A stretch of 64,000 bases of DNA from Linnemannia hyalina (Eukaryota; Mortierellomycota; Mortierellomycetes; Mortierellales; Mortierellaceae), in assembly GCA_019671135.1 (NCBI GenBank), contig JAHRHY010000003.1, forward strand, positions 3,038,001 to 3,102,000, written 5' to 3'. The position numbers and the translations under genes are program-made. Shown one piece after another: positions 37,101 to 46,668 of this stretch (position 1 is its first letter; each line of letters begins with the position of its first letter). The notes below the pieces were generated by a model. The model saw nothing but the letters and a program-made list of their open reading frames with translations, did not search any database and was not told where the DNA came from.

Positions 37101-37738
37101 GAGGCGTGTCATAGTCGATGGAGGAGATTCTAGCTGGAAGGCAACCGTACTGCTCATAGACATGATACAGCACATTCACGCTGACAAGTGGTGCGACTTC
37201 TGGCGGGATCGAGCAAAGAGGATGTCCCGCAACATAAAGGCTCGCAAGGTCCGACAAGGAGGATGCTAGAGATTGTTTTAGCCAGTGTTCGAGGGTGGTT
37301 CTTAACATATCGGCGGTTGTTGTGTCGGCTGAAGGCGTTGGAGAAGGCACGGAGGCGACATCCTCGGTCGAATCGGGATCTGGAACAATGAGGTCTGTGT
37401 TGTCAGGGTCCACCTCTGCAGAAGGTTAAAGCATTCGTTAAATAGAATGCGAGGAAATACAAGAGCAAACAAAAGAGTGGGTTCGAAACAAAAGACGAAT
37501 GGTGGTACCTGAAGTAGAATGAGTCAGGGGATGAGTCTTGTCAAAGAAGAGAGAAAAGGTTGGATCGCGGGAAGGGTCGAGTAGTTCTATTACCAAGTAA
37601 AGTTTTGTTTGAATGGGTATGTGAGTATGTGAGTTGCAAGCTGCAAATTGGTGGCGCGTCATACTGAGGTGGTGTTTTGGTTTGCTACGTACCTTCGGTG
37701 GACCAGTCCAGCGAGTCGAGTTGCCATATGGAATCCAT
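34127..37738 (-). CDS. Unrecognised 1108-residue protein
   Basis: Inferred exons are 37738-37693, 37586-37509, 37415-36357 and 36270-34127, all joined in phase 1 with GTACGT, GTACCA and GTAAGC donors. The start MDSIWQLDSLDWSTEGEL sits just upstream of a conserved-looking LDPSRDPTFSLFF segment. Residues ~60-230 look globular (DLASLYVAGHPLCSIPPEVA, VLYHVYEQYG, SWPTLKHRTAISQYRLAA). Residues ~330-400 are strongly acidic (DDLDADLGALDLEEDLRLLE). A middle part has RGTLKQIWPRLKRDQQVR and VVVWDNFNILDDDP. The second half is low-complexity and charged (KEQFHKACQVWDKL, Gly/Leu run). No signal peptide or membrane helix is seen. I do not recognise the family; a nuclear or transcription-related factor is possible from the acidic and charged character but unproven. 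It is divergent from the Snapin gene. Confidence 0.7.
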
Positions 37739-37872
37739 GTGTGTTCCTGTTGTAGTGTTGATGATGAGAGTGGGTGGAGTTGCTTGCTTGTTCCGTGGGA
37801 GTCAGAAGGGGAAGTGAAGGAGCGACAAGGCAACCCGAGTTATCATCATCAACATGCTAAGGACGAAATGAT

Positions 37873-37878
37873 CACGTG
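37873..37878. promoter_or_regulatory. CACGTG E-box in a divergent promoter
   Basis: GATCACGTGTGG lies in the 246 bp between the divergent starts at 37738 and 37985. CACGTG is the binding core of bHLH factors. Its position makes it a plausible shared site; function is inferred. Confidence 0.45.
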
Positions 37879-37984
37879 TGGAACTTAATAGCCTTCGTTG
37901 TTAAACCCGCCCATGCTGGACATGCATTCCTTTTCTTTTTCATTCACACAACTCCAAGACCAAGGACAGGGACAAGCGTCGTCA

Positions 37985-38109
37985 ATGTCGTTTTTCAAAA
38001 AGGATTACAGCGCATACCCACAACCAGTCATCGTCACTCCTGACCCACGCAACTCGGCTCAGGACATCTCGGCTGCAGTCGCAGAAGCCATCGACTCGAC
38101 TCATCCTCA

Positions 38110-38145
<36 letters not shown>

Positions 38146-38687
38146 AACAACAACCGACTCACTACCACAAGACGCCAAGGACCAACACCCCGGCACTCAA
38201 CAAGACACCTCCAGCCAACAGACAGGCACCGGTGGTGATGAACCTGATTCACAACAACAAAAGGATACCACTACACGGCTAGCAGACGGGATCATGTCCC
38301 TTTTGGGACCTGTTGTTCAGGAGATGGATTTCAATATTGTCAGTGTCCGCAAGAGTCAGAGTGAGCTTGAGAAGGAGATTGAGCGTCTCATGGCAGGTAT
38401 GTCCTCATCTTCTCTCTCTTTCTCCTGCGGAATTAATTCCTTCCTTGGGTATTACCGTGAGCAGACAACCTAACTAACGCGTTTGCAATTGGTGTTACCA
38501 CGATCGAATGAAAATAGAACTACAATTGTTCTTGGCCTCTTCAGCATCACCGCCTGAGGTTGAACCGGCAGTTCAGAAACTCATCAAGGCAAGGAGGCAG
38601 ATCATGGCAGCAAACTCGACCCTCAAGAATGTACAGGAACGCGTTGACAGGATGCATCACCAAATCGAAAAGCAGCAAAAAAAATAA
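37985..38687 (+). CDS. Snapin/SNAPN-like BLOC-1 subunit
   Basis: Exons 37985-38396 and 38518-38687 give 193 aa. The N-terminal ~95 residues are low-complexity, with a (HS)n run encoded by CACTCT hexamers. The C-terminal half is the recognisable part: LADGIMSLLGPVVQEMDFNI, VRKSQSELEKEIERLMAELQ and a long coiled coil with VEPAVQKLIKARRQIMAANS and TLKNVQERVDRMHHQI. This layout matches Snapin-family proteins, small coiled-coil subunits of BLOC-1 that act in endosome and lysosome-related trafficking. The start is set at MSFFKKD; an in-frame upstream ATG at 37913 would add 24 residues. The intron has a GTATGT donor and a TAG acceptor. Confidence 0.8.
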
Positions 38688-38859
38688 ATAATTACCATCG
38701 ATGTTTTCATGGCCTCCTCTTCCCCACTGTTGTAGCAGGGGTGGTTTGACTTTCAGTAAGAAGGAGATTAGCAGTTGCAATCGATTTGGATGTGACAAAC
38801 TAGAAATAATGTTTTAAGAGGAGAAGAAAGGTATATGTGTTTGTCTATTGAGAAAGGGT

Positions 38860-39412
38860 TTAAAGGCTTGGATATTGCCGAATCGGACAGTAGAGCGCCC
38901 TCTAGCGACGTAACATTCAGCACTCCTTTTGGTATGGAAAATGATAATTGGAGGGTTGTCGTCATATCTCTCTGCTAGAGGTCGGATGGCGAGTACACTA
39001 GGAAGGCGGGTTTGCCGATACTAGATGTACCTGTTACAGTGAGATGCCTCGGTACCTCGTTTCGAGTGCACGGTCGATCGTTCTCAGCGGATTCGCCGAT
39101 CTCAAATGTACCTGTAACAGCGACATGGTTCTGTACCTCCTTTGCAGTGCACGGTCGATTGCTCTCAAACGTCCGGAGGGTTGTATCGTGAAGAACTTAG
39201 TAAGCCTTTTTGGCAATGAGATCGTTTATACCGAGTCGATAAATAGTTGTAGTTGATAGCAGTTTAGTTCCTCGATTGCTAACTCAAGTCTTTATTAAAC
39301 AAAACATGTCCATATACTCGTTCCCCTCGTTTTCCTATTGTTCGTCGCTCTTCTCGTTCTCCCTCGTCTTGTTCCAGGCAGCCTCTCCATCAACAAGACA
39401 GAACAGGGTCAG
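38860..39412 (-). pseudogene. Decayed Crinkler-type gene relic
   Basis: On the minus strand, about 39376-39411 encodes a header-like LTLFCLVDGE segment, the hallmark start of Crinkler N-termini. About 39245-38865 matches, base for base over many stretches, the NTPase-coding part of the two intact-length copies in this window (for example the blocks around the P-loop and the GGRSTV region). The order is right for one minus-strand gene, but the header-NTPase interval is collapsed to about 130 bp, frames are broken and the C-terminal nuclease part is missing. An 81-bp piece covering the P-loop segment is duplicated in tandem. It is a third Crinkler copy, older than the pair at 40-43 and 53-56 kb. 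Confidence 0.75.
39014..39175. repeat. 81-bp tandem duplication inside the Crinkler relic
   Basis: The units 39014-39094 and 39095-39175 both start GCCGAT, contain ATGTACCTGT(A/T)ACAG and GTGCACGGTCGAT, and end in TCTCA. Intact copies have one such unit, coding on the opposite strand for the Walker A region. The units have diverged by several substitutions, so the duplication is not recent. Confidence 0.75.
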
Positions 39413-39647
39413 AGGGCTATCGGTCGCACTGATGGTGAGAAACAAACGAGAGGTAAAGTAGAACGGAGGGCGTGGGAGCCAAAGGCGCTGGTGGTTTAAA
39501 AAAAGACAGTAGCGAGATGAGGGAGGAGCGAGCGTGGGAATGACAGCGACAGAATCGAGTGGCAAAGGGCGGCCTCTGTCGTCTCTTGTTTCCCCCTTGG
39601 TCACATTCGCCCTCCATATTACTATTCCGCTCCCCCGCTCCCTGCCC

Positions 39648-39879
39648 ATGCCGACTGGTAAGTTCTCTATTGTGCGCTTTTGTCTTCTTGTAAACCATCC
39701 CCATCTCCACCCCCCTATCCCCACCACTCTCCCATCTCCATCCCTACTCTCAATACTAAGACACATCACCGCCTCTCTTTTTATTTTCAGGCACCCCCAG
39801 AGTTGAGATCAAGAAAGGTACTACGTGCTTGCCTCAGCTTGCCAGGTATAAGCGAAAGCCTGTTTTGTCCCTCCGTTGA
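39648..39879 (+). CDS. Possible short spliced ORF or truncated 5' end of a gene
   Basis: ATGCCGACTG is followed by a textbook GTAAGT donor (39658) and a T-rich TATTTTCAG acceptor ending at 39790. Joining 39648-39657 to 39791-39879 gives 32 residues (MPTGTPRVEIKKGTTCLPQL...) and a TGA. No family is recognised. The good splice signals but tiny product suggest the 5' end of a gene cut off near the Crinkler repeat arm, or a small non-coding transcript. Low confidence. Confidence 0.3.
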
Positions 39880-40282
39880 GACTACGTTGTACTTTGTTGC
39901 GAAGTTTGGTTCGGTTGTTCGGTGGGTTTGGTTGAGGGGACGACGAGCGAGAAGCGGTATTAGATCCGTCGCACTCGAATATTTGGTCTTCCATTTTTTT
40001 AGGTTGTGGTTTTAGAAGGAAGGGGAGGACGAGAAAAAAGAAGAAAAAAAGGAAGAAAAAAAGAGTGCCAAGGGTGTATTTATCGATCTGCTGTTTTAAA
40101 GTTTTGAATGCAAGGGCTATCGTATGCCCACCCTCAACTTTGACGCGCCAGCCGTCAGAGAAGCAAATGCCCTATGACCAAAATTGGGAATAAGAATGGA
40201 GGACGAGGTGGCTGAGTCCAGAGCTTTTTCTTTGCCCACCTCACTCCGCGCATTGCCTTTGCCATCACTCGATTCCTTTCTC

Positions 40283-43200
40283 TCGCCAGCCTTTGCCACT
40301 ATTCCTATGCCCTTTTAATCTCTTCTTTCCCTTTTAAGCTCACACCCTCTTTCATCCTTTCGCCTTTTTTCTTTCACCCCTCGACTTCTCCATATCCTTT
40401 ACTTTCCAGCCTACTTCGCCTCTTTCTCATTGGCACTTCGCAGGACCATGGACAAGAACCTTATGACCCTATTCTGTCTTGTCAATGGGCAATTGAACGC
40501 CTTCTCTGTCGAGATGGACCCCACTAAGACAGTCGGTGACCTCAAGAAGTTCATCAAGACCGAGAATCCCGGCAAGTTCATCGGGGTCGATGCGAACGAG
40601 CTTACCCTCTGGAAAGTCTCCATCAAAGATGACGACGACGACGACGCTCCCATTGTGCTCGACTCTGTGCCTGAGTCAGGGAAGGAGAAACTCAGAGTGA
40701 CAAGCAAACTCTCCGATGTCTTTAAAGAGACACCACCCAAGAAAACGATCCACATCATCGTCCAGCGACAACAGGGTAATGCAGACGTGCTTTGCTTTAA
40801 CTACTCAATGCGCATGAACTTCTCAGCATAACGAAATGGTATTGGTAATACCCTTTCGCAATATTCATTTTAACGTCCTATAGTTGCGAAAAGAGACCGT
40901 GAGAAAGATGCAGGTAAACAGCTTGGCTTTGACTGTATTTATGACCATTTTCAAACGACCTCATTGCTTTCAATCATTGGTGGACATGGTGAAAGTTGCT
41001 AATATTCTTGTCGCTCCCTTTGCTTGCACGCTGTTTCTCTTACTAAGGCCCTCTTCCACGAGAAAGCGTTATCGTCCGCACACGCTGATGGATGCGATTG
41101 AGGATGCTGGTCTCGCGAAGATAGCTATGGTGGATAGTGAATTTGACCTCTCTCGTCTCGACAACAAAGAAAGAGTCTCGCTACTTAATTACATCGGTCA
41201 AAAGGTCAACAGGGCGGACACCTTCCACTCGTTATCTACCACTGCCCAGGAATTACGACGTGCCATCATCGAGGACATGGACGAGATATCGGCTCCTCCC
41301 GCCACCGATCGTTCTGTCGTCGGTACAAACGAGAGTGAAAGGTACGACTCGCTGTCTAACGCAGCCCGCGAGTTGAAAGGCAAAATCAAGGCCAAGGACA
41401 TTCTCTCAGCTCCTCCCGGCACCGAACTTCCCATCGTCGGTACAAAGGATCTCTTTGTCAAAAAGGCTTACAAAGAACTTTACGACACAATCCTCGGGAC
41501 GTTTGAGAACAATCCAGCGCTCACTATATACGCTCAGAAGCATGTCGTTGTTACAGATACATCTGGGGTCGGCAAATCCGCCTTCCTAGTGTATTTCACC
41601 ATCCGACTTCTTGCCGAGAGCGACGACAGCAACCCTCCGATTATCATTTTCCACACCGAACAGAGTGCTGAATGCTACGTCTTTGGAGGGCGCTCGACTG
41701 TCCGATATGGTAATATCAGCGACTTTGACGTCTTCCTCAATCTACCCGACACATGGTATTTTGCAGACAGCGCACCTTACCCAAGACTCAATGAAGCCAA
41801 GACCGTCATATCATATTCAACAAAGACTCTGTTTTTCGACGTCCCCCAATATAAGGACGTCGAGAAAGAGGTAACATGGCGTTACTACATGGCCCCATGG
41901 GATATAGACGAGTTGAAGAAGTGCTGGGACAGTGTTACAGGCTACAAGGTGGTCCCTTTGGATGCGGTGGAAGAACTCTACTCAAAGATTGGCGGTGTGC
42001 CGAGATATGTCCTAGAAAAGCCGATGAAGGTATGTTATGGGCCCAATCCACAACGCTTTTCTTGGAGACAATAAATACGCGCCTAACCTCTCTTCCATTT
42101 AATCCATGGCTGTTCTTGACTTAATTCATCGCTAGGAATTAAACCGCCGTCCGAGGGACCTTGACGGTGCCATGACCAAAGCACTGGATCGTCTTGAACA
42201 AGCCCTCAAGACAGTCGACAGTTCGATGACACTGCTGCAGCAGTTATTCCCGCAAGGGAAAGACGCTCTAGACTCCAGCGATCATCTGATTCACCATTGG
42301 CCCATCGATAATCACCGCACCGATCGATTGGAATGGGCTTCAGCATACGTCGTCGAGAAGCTTACCGGTTCACTGACTCGGGACACCTGGGACGACGTGA
42401 TGAGGAGGATCGTCCTGAGACCTGACGGAAGCGCCTGCGGTATTTTGTTCGAAGCATATGTCCTCCGTGCCTTCCGAGAGGGCGGCCACACCTTTGAACT
42501 GAAGGATCTCGAGACTGGGCAGTCAGCTCGTTTGGAAATCCCACGGAACCCAAAGATAGAGCATTTCGATACGATTACCCAGGCTTCGCCGGGTACATTA
42601 TTCATCCCAAAGATTTGGAACCATGCCTATGTTGACTTCCTGCTCGCTCCAAGAGACCTGTTCCAAATCACAGTATCCAAGACCCACCCCATCAACGGAC
42701 TGCCACTCAAAAATCTTATCGTCAGCCTCAAGAAGGCAAGCTGGATTCCCTCTGATGATCCTCGGCTTATCTTCGTCGTCCCAAGCCACTTCTATGCCGA
42801 TTTCAAGAAGCAGGAGTACTTGAACTCAGATGGGAAAGTTTACATCAACGTCCCTCCGGAGTTACAGCAATTGAAGCAGTATGCGCTGAAGATCGATATG
42901 GAGTCAGCAGTTGCTGGCAAATCACCTGGATTGCAGGTTCCGTTGCTATGAAATGGCGGCGTGATGAAATAGATGGGACAAATACACTCTGAGGTCCTTC
43001 GCTCCAACCTCGCCTTTGCGCAGCGGATGCACTTCTCTTTGTGTTAGCCTGTCAGACAAAGTCATCTTTGATATTTCCTTGCCACATTGAGAATAAAAAC
43101 CATTGACCAGCTATCGCTTACATGCCTTTCGTCGTAGCCTTTGCCACGATCTCTAATCAGTCACTCTTTCTCTTCCATCACGACTCCACTTTGTCACGGC

Positions 43201-43652
43201 TATTGGTGAAATGATGCGGTTTGTAAAGTGCAACTCATTGCTTTCCGTCACCAATATTCCACCCTCAATACGCCAGAAAGTCCTGCAGCATTCGGCACTT
43301 CACTTGCCGCCACCTGTATGTTTGCCAGAAAGTTAGCCAGACCTGCCGCGTCGAACGAGCCTCCAATGAGGACGGAAATGCTTCGTATAATTCCCAGACG
43401 TCAGCACAACCTCTACTACGGTGAACAGAGGTCGTGTTGCATGTTGTACAATAGTTGTCTTCGCAGATGTCTATCACTCATGCGCCAATGACTCCATTAG
43501 GTGGTGCAACAAGACAAGGGCGGACGAGAGGGAGAACGAGACAAGTGGGCGAGTGGGCAAGTGTGTCTTAATATAAGAAGCCAACCATTCTCAATAATAT
43601 ATTGGCAATATGTGAAGCCATGCTAACACCATGGAGCGAATAGGACGTTTTC
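40283..43652 (+). repeat. Left arm of a ~3.4 kb inverted repeat (Crinkler copy A)
   Basis: This arm is nearly identical, in reverse complement, to 52640-56005. It contains leader, all exons and introns, and about 690 bp of 3' flank of the Crinkler gene. Exon and intron lengths match except for a 19-bp duplicated CCCTTTTAA-type insertion in the leader near 40309-40340. The spacer between arms is about 9 kb. Edges were judged by eye; weaker similarity may extend to about 40230. Confidence 0.85.
40448..42951 (+). CDS. Crinkler-type protein, copy A, probably damaged (header, NTPase, REase-like)
   Basis: By comparison with copy B the exons should be 40448-40775, 40884-40913, 41047-42029 and 42136-42951 (718 aa). 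The header has MTLFCLVNGQ... and LTLWKVSI, a ubiquitin-like Crinkler N-terminus. The NTPase has a TSGVGKSAFLVYF P-loop, a TLFFDVPQ Walker B-like strand and GGVPRYVLEKP. The C-terminus has FEAYVLRAF, VDFLLAPRDLFQIT and a conserved His-Pro, a PD-(D/E)xK-like nuclease layout. Two lesions are visible. The intron 2 acceptor, TAG in copy B, is TAA followed by G; the next AG lies one base downstream, so splicing there shifts frame and meets a stop about 14 codons later. The first Walker A glycine (residue 290) is Asp (codon at 41556). I regard it as a probable pseudogene. These are effector- or conflict-like proteins in fungi and oomycetes. Confidence 0.75.
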
Positions 43653-43668
43653 GACCAGAAAGCGAGAA
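43638..43668. repeat. 31-bp motif at the inner edge of the left arm
   Basis: It starts GAATAGGACG and ends GAAAGCGAGAA. The same motif occurs in the same orientation at 52622-52652 (two differences), although the arms themselves are inverted. The two motifs therefore bracket the 9-kb spacer as direct repeats. Confidence 0.7.
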
Positions 43669-43939
43669 ATATTCTTACGTATATATTTTTTTCAATTAAA
43701 GGGAATAGAACTTTAATCGAACTTTAATCTTGGTGTATGGTCCTGTGAAGTCTCTCATCCTCCTCCTCCTCCTCCTCGTCTTTGTCCTCTTCTCCGTTCT
43801 TGTTTTCAAGCTGAAGAGAATAGTTGCAACGACCATCATCTGGATCGTTAGCAAGCTTACTGTCTTCCTTGAACTTGAATTATGCCGACAGATCAAGCTC
43901 GTCCTCCGAGGCTATCAGTTCCACACTCTTAATCCCAGC

Positions 43940-44980
43940 TTACGAAGATCGCAAAATGGAAAGAAGGCGGTTGAGTTTGGGGCTGTTTTGACCATTTTCC
44001 ACATAATCCGCTGCCTGCCTGAATTGGTCGGGGAGTGACCTCAAAGAACCATTCTTGAGGTCGGTGTAGTCCGCAGTACTAGGGTTGGATGATGGGGAGA
44101 GACGACTAATATCTCTTGGATACGCAGAACCGCTACGGAGCACAAGTGTTGCATCGTCGTCGGACGCAGAGTAACCAGAAAGCTCGAAATCCGAATCTCC
44201 GTCCTCATCGACCTTAGCATCCTCCTCACTCTCGCTCTCGTCAACAACATCTTCCTCAGTGTGCCCAATAAACATGTTCTTAAACTCCTCCGCGGTGATG
44301 GTCTCTTATATGCACTCCAACATCCTCTCGCTCTGACCTTCGCCGTAGATCATATTGATGTAGTTAAACACGCCAATGTCGTTCTGGGAGGTCACTGTGT
44401 CCTGGAGGTGCCCGTACTTTTCGTTGAGTTCTCTCCTCCGCGCTAAATGTCTCTCAGATGGCGACCTGCCACTCTCATCGCTCTCGTTTTCCGAACCGCT
44501 TTCTTCCGCGAGAGACATCCGTCAAGGAAGAAGGGTCAGCTGATGAAGAGAAACGCCGTTTGTCTGAAGGAGTTTGTTCGTGCGGTGGTCCCTTGAATGT
44601 ACTTCTTGGAGACATGCTCAGTCTCAGACACGACCTCGGTGGCGGTTCTCTTTGTTGTGATGGATACCTGTGATGACAGGTTTATAGTTTGCCCTAAACT
44701 CAGCGCCGTTATTGCGTCGCCATATACAGTACTGAGAGTTCAATACTGTCCGCACTCTTTGTCGTATCAGGCTAGATGAAATCAGGCTTGTAAAGGCATC
44801 ATGGACTTCTTGCTCGGACCAATAGCTGAACGTGCGCACAAAGTCAGGAAAGCCGATTTCCTATCCGCGCCTCATTTTACGATTGTACCACTGCCTGTGT
44901 CGTTGGTATTGCTGTTGTTGAAAGACTTGCGCGAATCCATGATAGTCTTCTTTGCTCCAGCGAACAGTTGAGTCCGCGGC
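43940..44980 (-). pseudogene. Broken acidic hypothetical gene
   Basis: Adjacent minus-strand frames look like one decayed coding region. About 44860-44624 encodes FVRTFSYWSEQEVHDAFTSL and QRVRTVLNSQYCIWRRNNGA. About 44518-44306 encodes SGSENESDESGRSPSERHLA and FNYINMIYGEGQSERMLECI. 44275-43940 encodes an acidic EEDVVDESESEEDAKVDEDG tract and YTDLKNGSLRSLPDQFRQAA. Stops and frame shifts separate them; some gaps could be introns, but I found no good chain of splice sites. No family is recognised. It lies between the Crinkler arms among other broken genes. Confidence 0.35.
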
Positions 44981-45336
44981 GTTATGCACGACGTAGTACC
45001 AATTCAGCACCAGATCATCATACATTGAGAAAAATAGGACAAAGGTTAGCAGACCTTAACATATCATATACAAATGCCGCCTCCTTGACGTGGTTCGCTG
45101 AGGAAGTGAACAAAAGAAAAAATGAACAAAAGAAAAGAAACACGCTCCTCTCTGCCTCCTTGCCGCCTCTCTCACTGATGTCGTAGCCACTTCCCACTCG
45201 GTAGAGCCGTATTATATCTGCTAGGATTCAAGAAACGGGGCCACTTATGACATGGCGTTTATGTGCGGTCGTAGCTAATCGATAAGGATTACCTTAAGCT
45301 GGACGAGCCAATAATGTGTCAGGGAGTGACCAACAA

Positions 45337-45376
45337 AGAGAGAGAGAGAGAGAGAGAGAGAGTGTGTGTGTGTGTA
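45337..45376. repeat. (GA)n(GT)n compound microsatellite
   Basis: About 12 GA units run directly into about 7 GT units. It is in non-coding sequence (45190-45609) that otherwise shows nothing. Confidence 0.9.
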
Positions 45377-45609
45377 GAGAAGGTCTTCAAATTTCAGAGG
45401 GGATACCCCCAGCCGAGGACTTTCTCTCGACGTCGTGTGGCGCTATGTAATCATCGTTTCTCGGATCGTACCTTCTTTTCTTGATCTAATTTGACGTTGG
45501 AGTTTGGTTAGGGAAATCAGGCACAGGCACACAAACGAGGACAAGGTGATCAAAATCTACACCGTCTCATAGATTTGGTGGCAACACAAATAATGGAGCA
45601 AACGAAATA

Positions 45610-46263
45610 TTATATTATCGATTCATCGATCGAAAAAAAAGTGAAGTTATGAACTATAATGCTGGTAAAAAGGTGGTGCATTGGTGACATCAGTCGCTTT
45701 TCCTTCTCCCGCGGCCGAGTCAGAATGATATGTATGCCTATTACTACTATGGTCAACCAGATGCCCATCACCGAACGAAGAATCTGTTGACAGCCACGAA
45801 TGGAAATTCCGTCCATGCATCGGCAACATCTCCGTCGTCGTCGTCGTCGCCGTGTCCGAAGCACCACTCCCCTCCGAATAAGGAGATAAATCAGCAACGG
45901 AAGTATCCCGGCACGGCAAAACGCCCATTTCCTTGCAATTTCCTCGGCTGTCTGACGTTTCGGCAATGGCCAATACTCGGCAGGGTCCTGTCGATTGAAT
46001 AGGTTATGGATTAAGACGAGAATGTTGCAGAGGACGGTGGTGATCCAGGCATAGGTAAAGGGCATCCTCCGCTGAAAGATTTCGAAGAGGCCTGGGATAC
46101 TGAGGAGGAGGACGAGCAATGCGACGATTAGGAAGAATTCTAGCAAGGAGACTGATTGACAGGTAACTGTGAATTTGGGTTCTGTGGTTCGGTCGGTTTC
46201 GTTGAGGAGGGTGAGGGGAATAATCTTGTAGGCGATGCCGCCGCACTCGAAGTAGTGGTTCAT
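45610..46263 (-). CDS. Small membrane protein of unknown function, C-terminus uncertain
   Basis: The start is the ATG at 46263 (MNHYFECGGIAYKIIPLTLL). Upstream in-frame sequence is a leader with a proline run from a GGT repeat. Two strong hydrophobic helices follow (SLLEFFLIVALLVLLLSIPG and FTYAWITTVLCNILVLIHNL), then NRQDPAEYWPLPKRQ. After this the straight frame gives a third helix but also an Arg run and other low-quality sequence. Another frame (about 45973-45647) reads like a genuine soluble tail (SDTATTTTTEMLPMHGRNFH...). An intron near 46000 could switch frames: for example a GTATCC donor near 46104 and a CGACAG acceptor near 45990, which would remove the second helix. I cannot decide. 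No family is recognised. Confidence 0.5.
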   Translation of the reverse strand: MNHYFECGGIAYKIIPLTLLNETDRTTEPKFTVTCQSVSLLEFFLIVALLVLLLSIPGLFEIFQRRMPFTYAWITTVLCNILVLIHNLFNRQDPAEYWPLPKRQTAEEIARKWAFCRAGILPLLIYLLIRRGVVLRTRRRRRRRRCCRCMDGISIRGCQQILRSVMGIWLTIVVIGIHIILTRPREKEKRLMSPMHHLFTSIIVHNFTFFSIDESII

Positions 46264-46668
46264 TGTTATACTGTTGTCTTGGTTTGGTGGTGGCGGTGGT
46301 GGCGGTGTTGATATGAGGGGTATATGTGGCGCGTTGGAAAAGAATGAAATCACTTGAACGAAGGAAAGGGAGGGGATGGCCGCGAGACTACTAATAAACG
46401 CCCCCTTCCTTCTACGTCTTCCCCTCCATGAATACATCTTTCATTTTTGACGTTTCTTCGTAAAAAAAAGATCGGCAACGGCTGGGACAATTGGTTGTTA
46501 AGATACGGCAAACAAGGAAGAGGAACGAACACGTTCTTGGTAATAGAAGTTTTATTTTAGTGTCAATGAGAACAATAGGGAGTGTGCTATGGGGAATATG
46601 CGAAAGATGGGGAGAGAAGATCCACCTGCACTAGGAAGATCCATAGGAACAAAAGGAAAAAGGATAAG
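46264..46668. other. Intergenic between two minus-strand genes
   Basis: 405 bp: leader of the small membrane protein and 3' region of the metallo-beta-lactamase gene. No other feature is seen. Confidence 0.45.

Noticed and set aside
38110..38146. Regular CACTCT hexamers resembling a short direct-repeat array
   Set aside because: They are coding His-Ser repeats of the Snapin-like protein, with no spacers; not a CRISPR array and not expected in a fungus.
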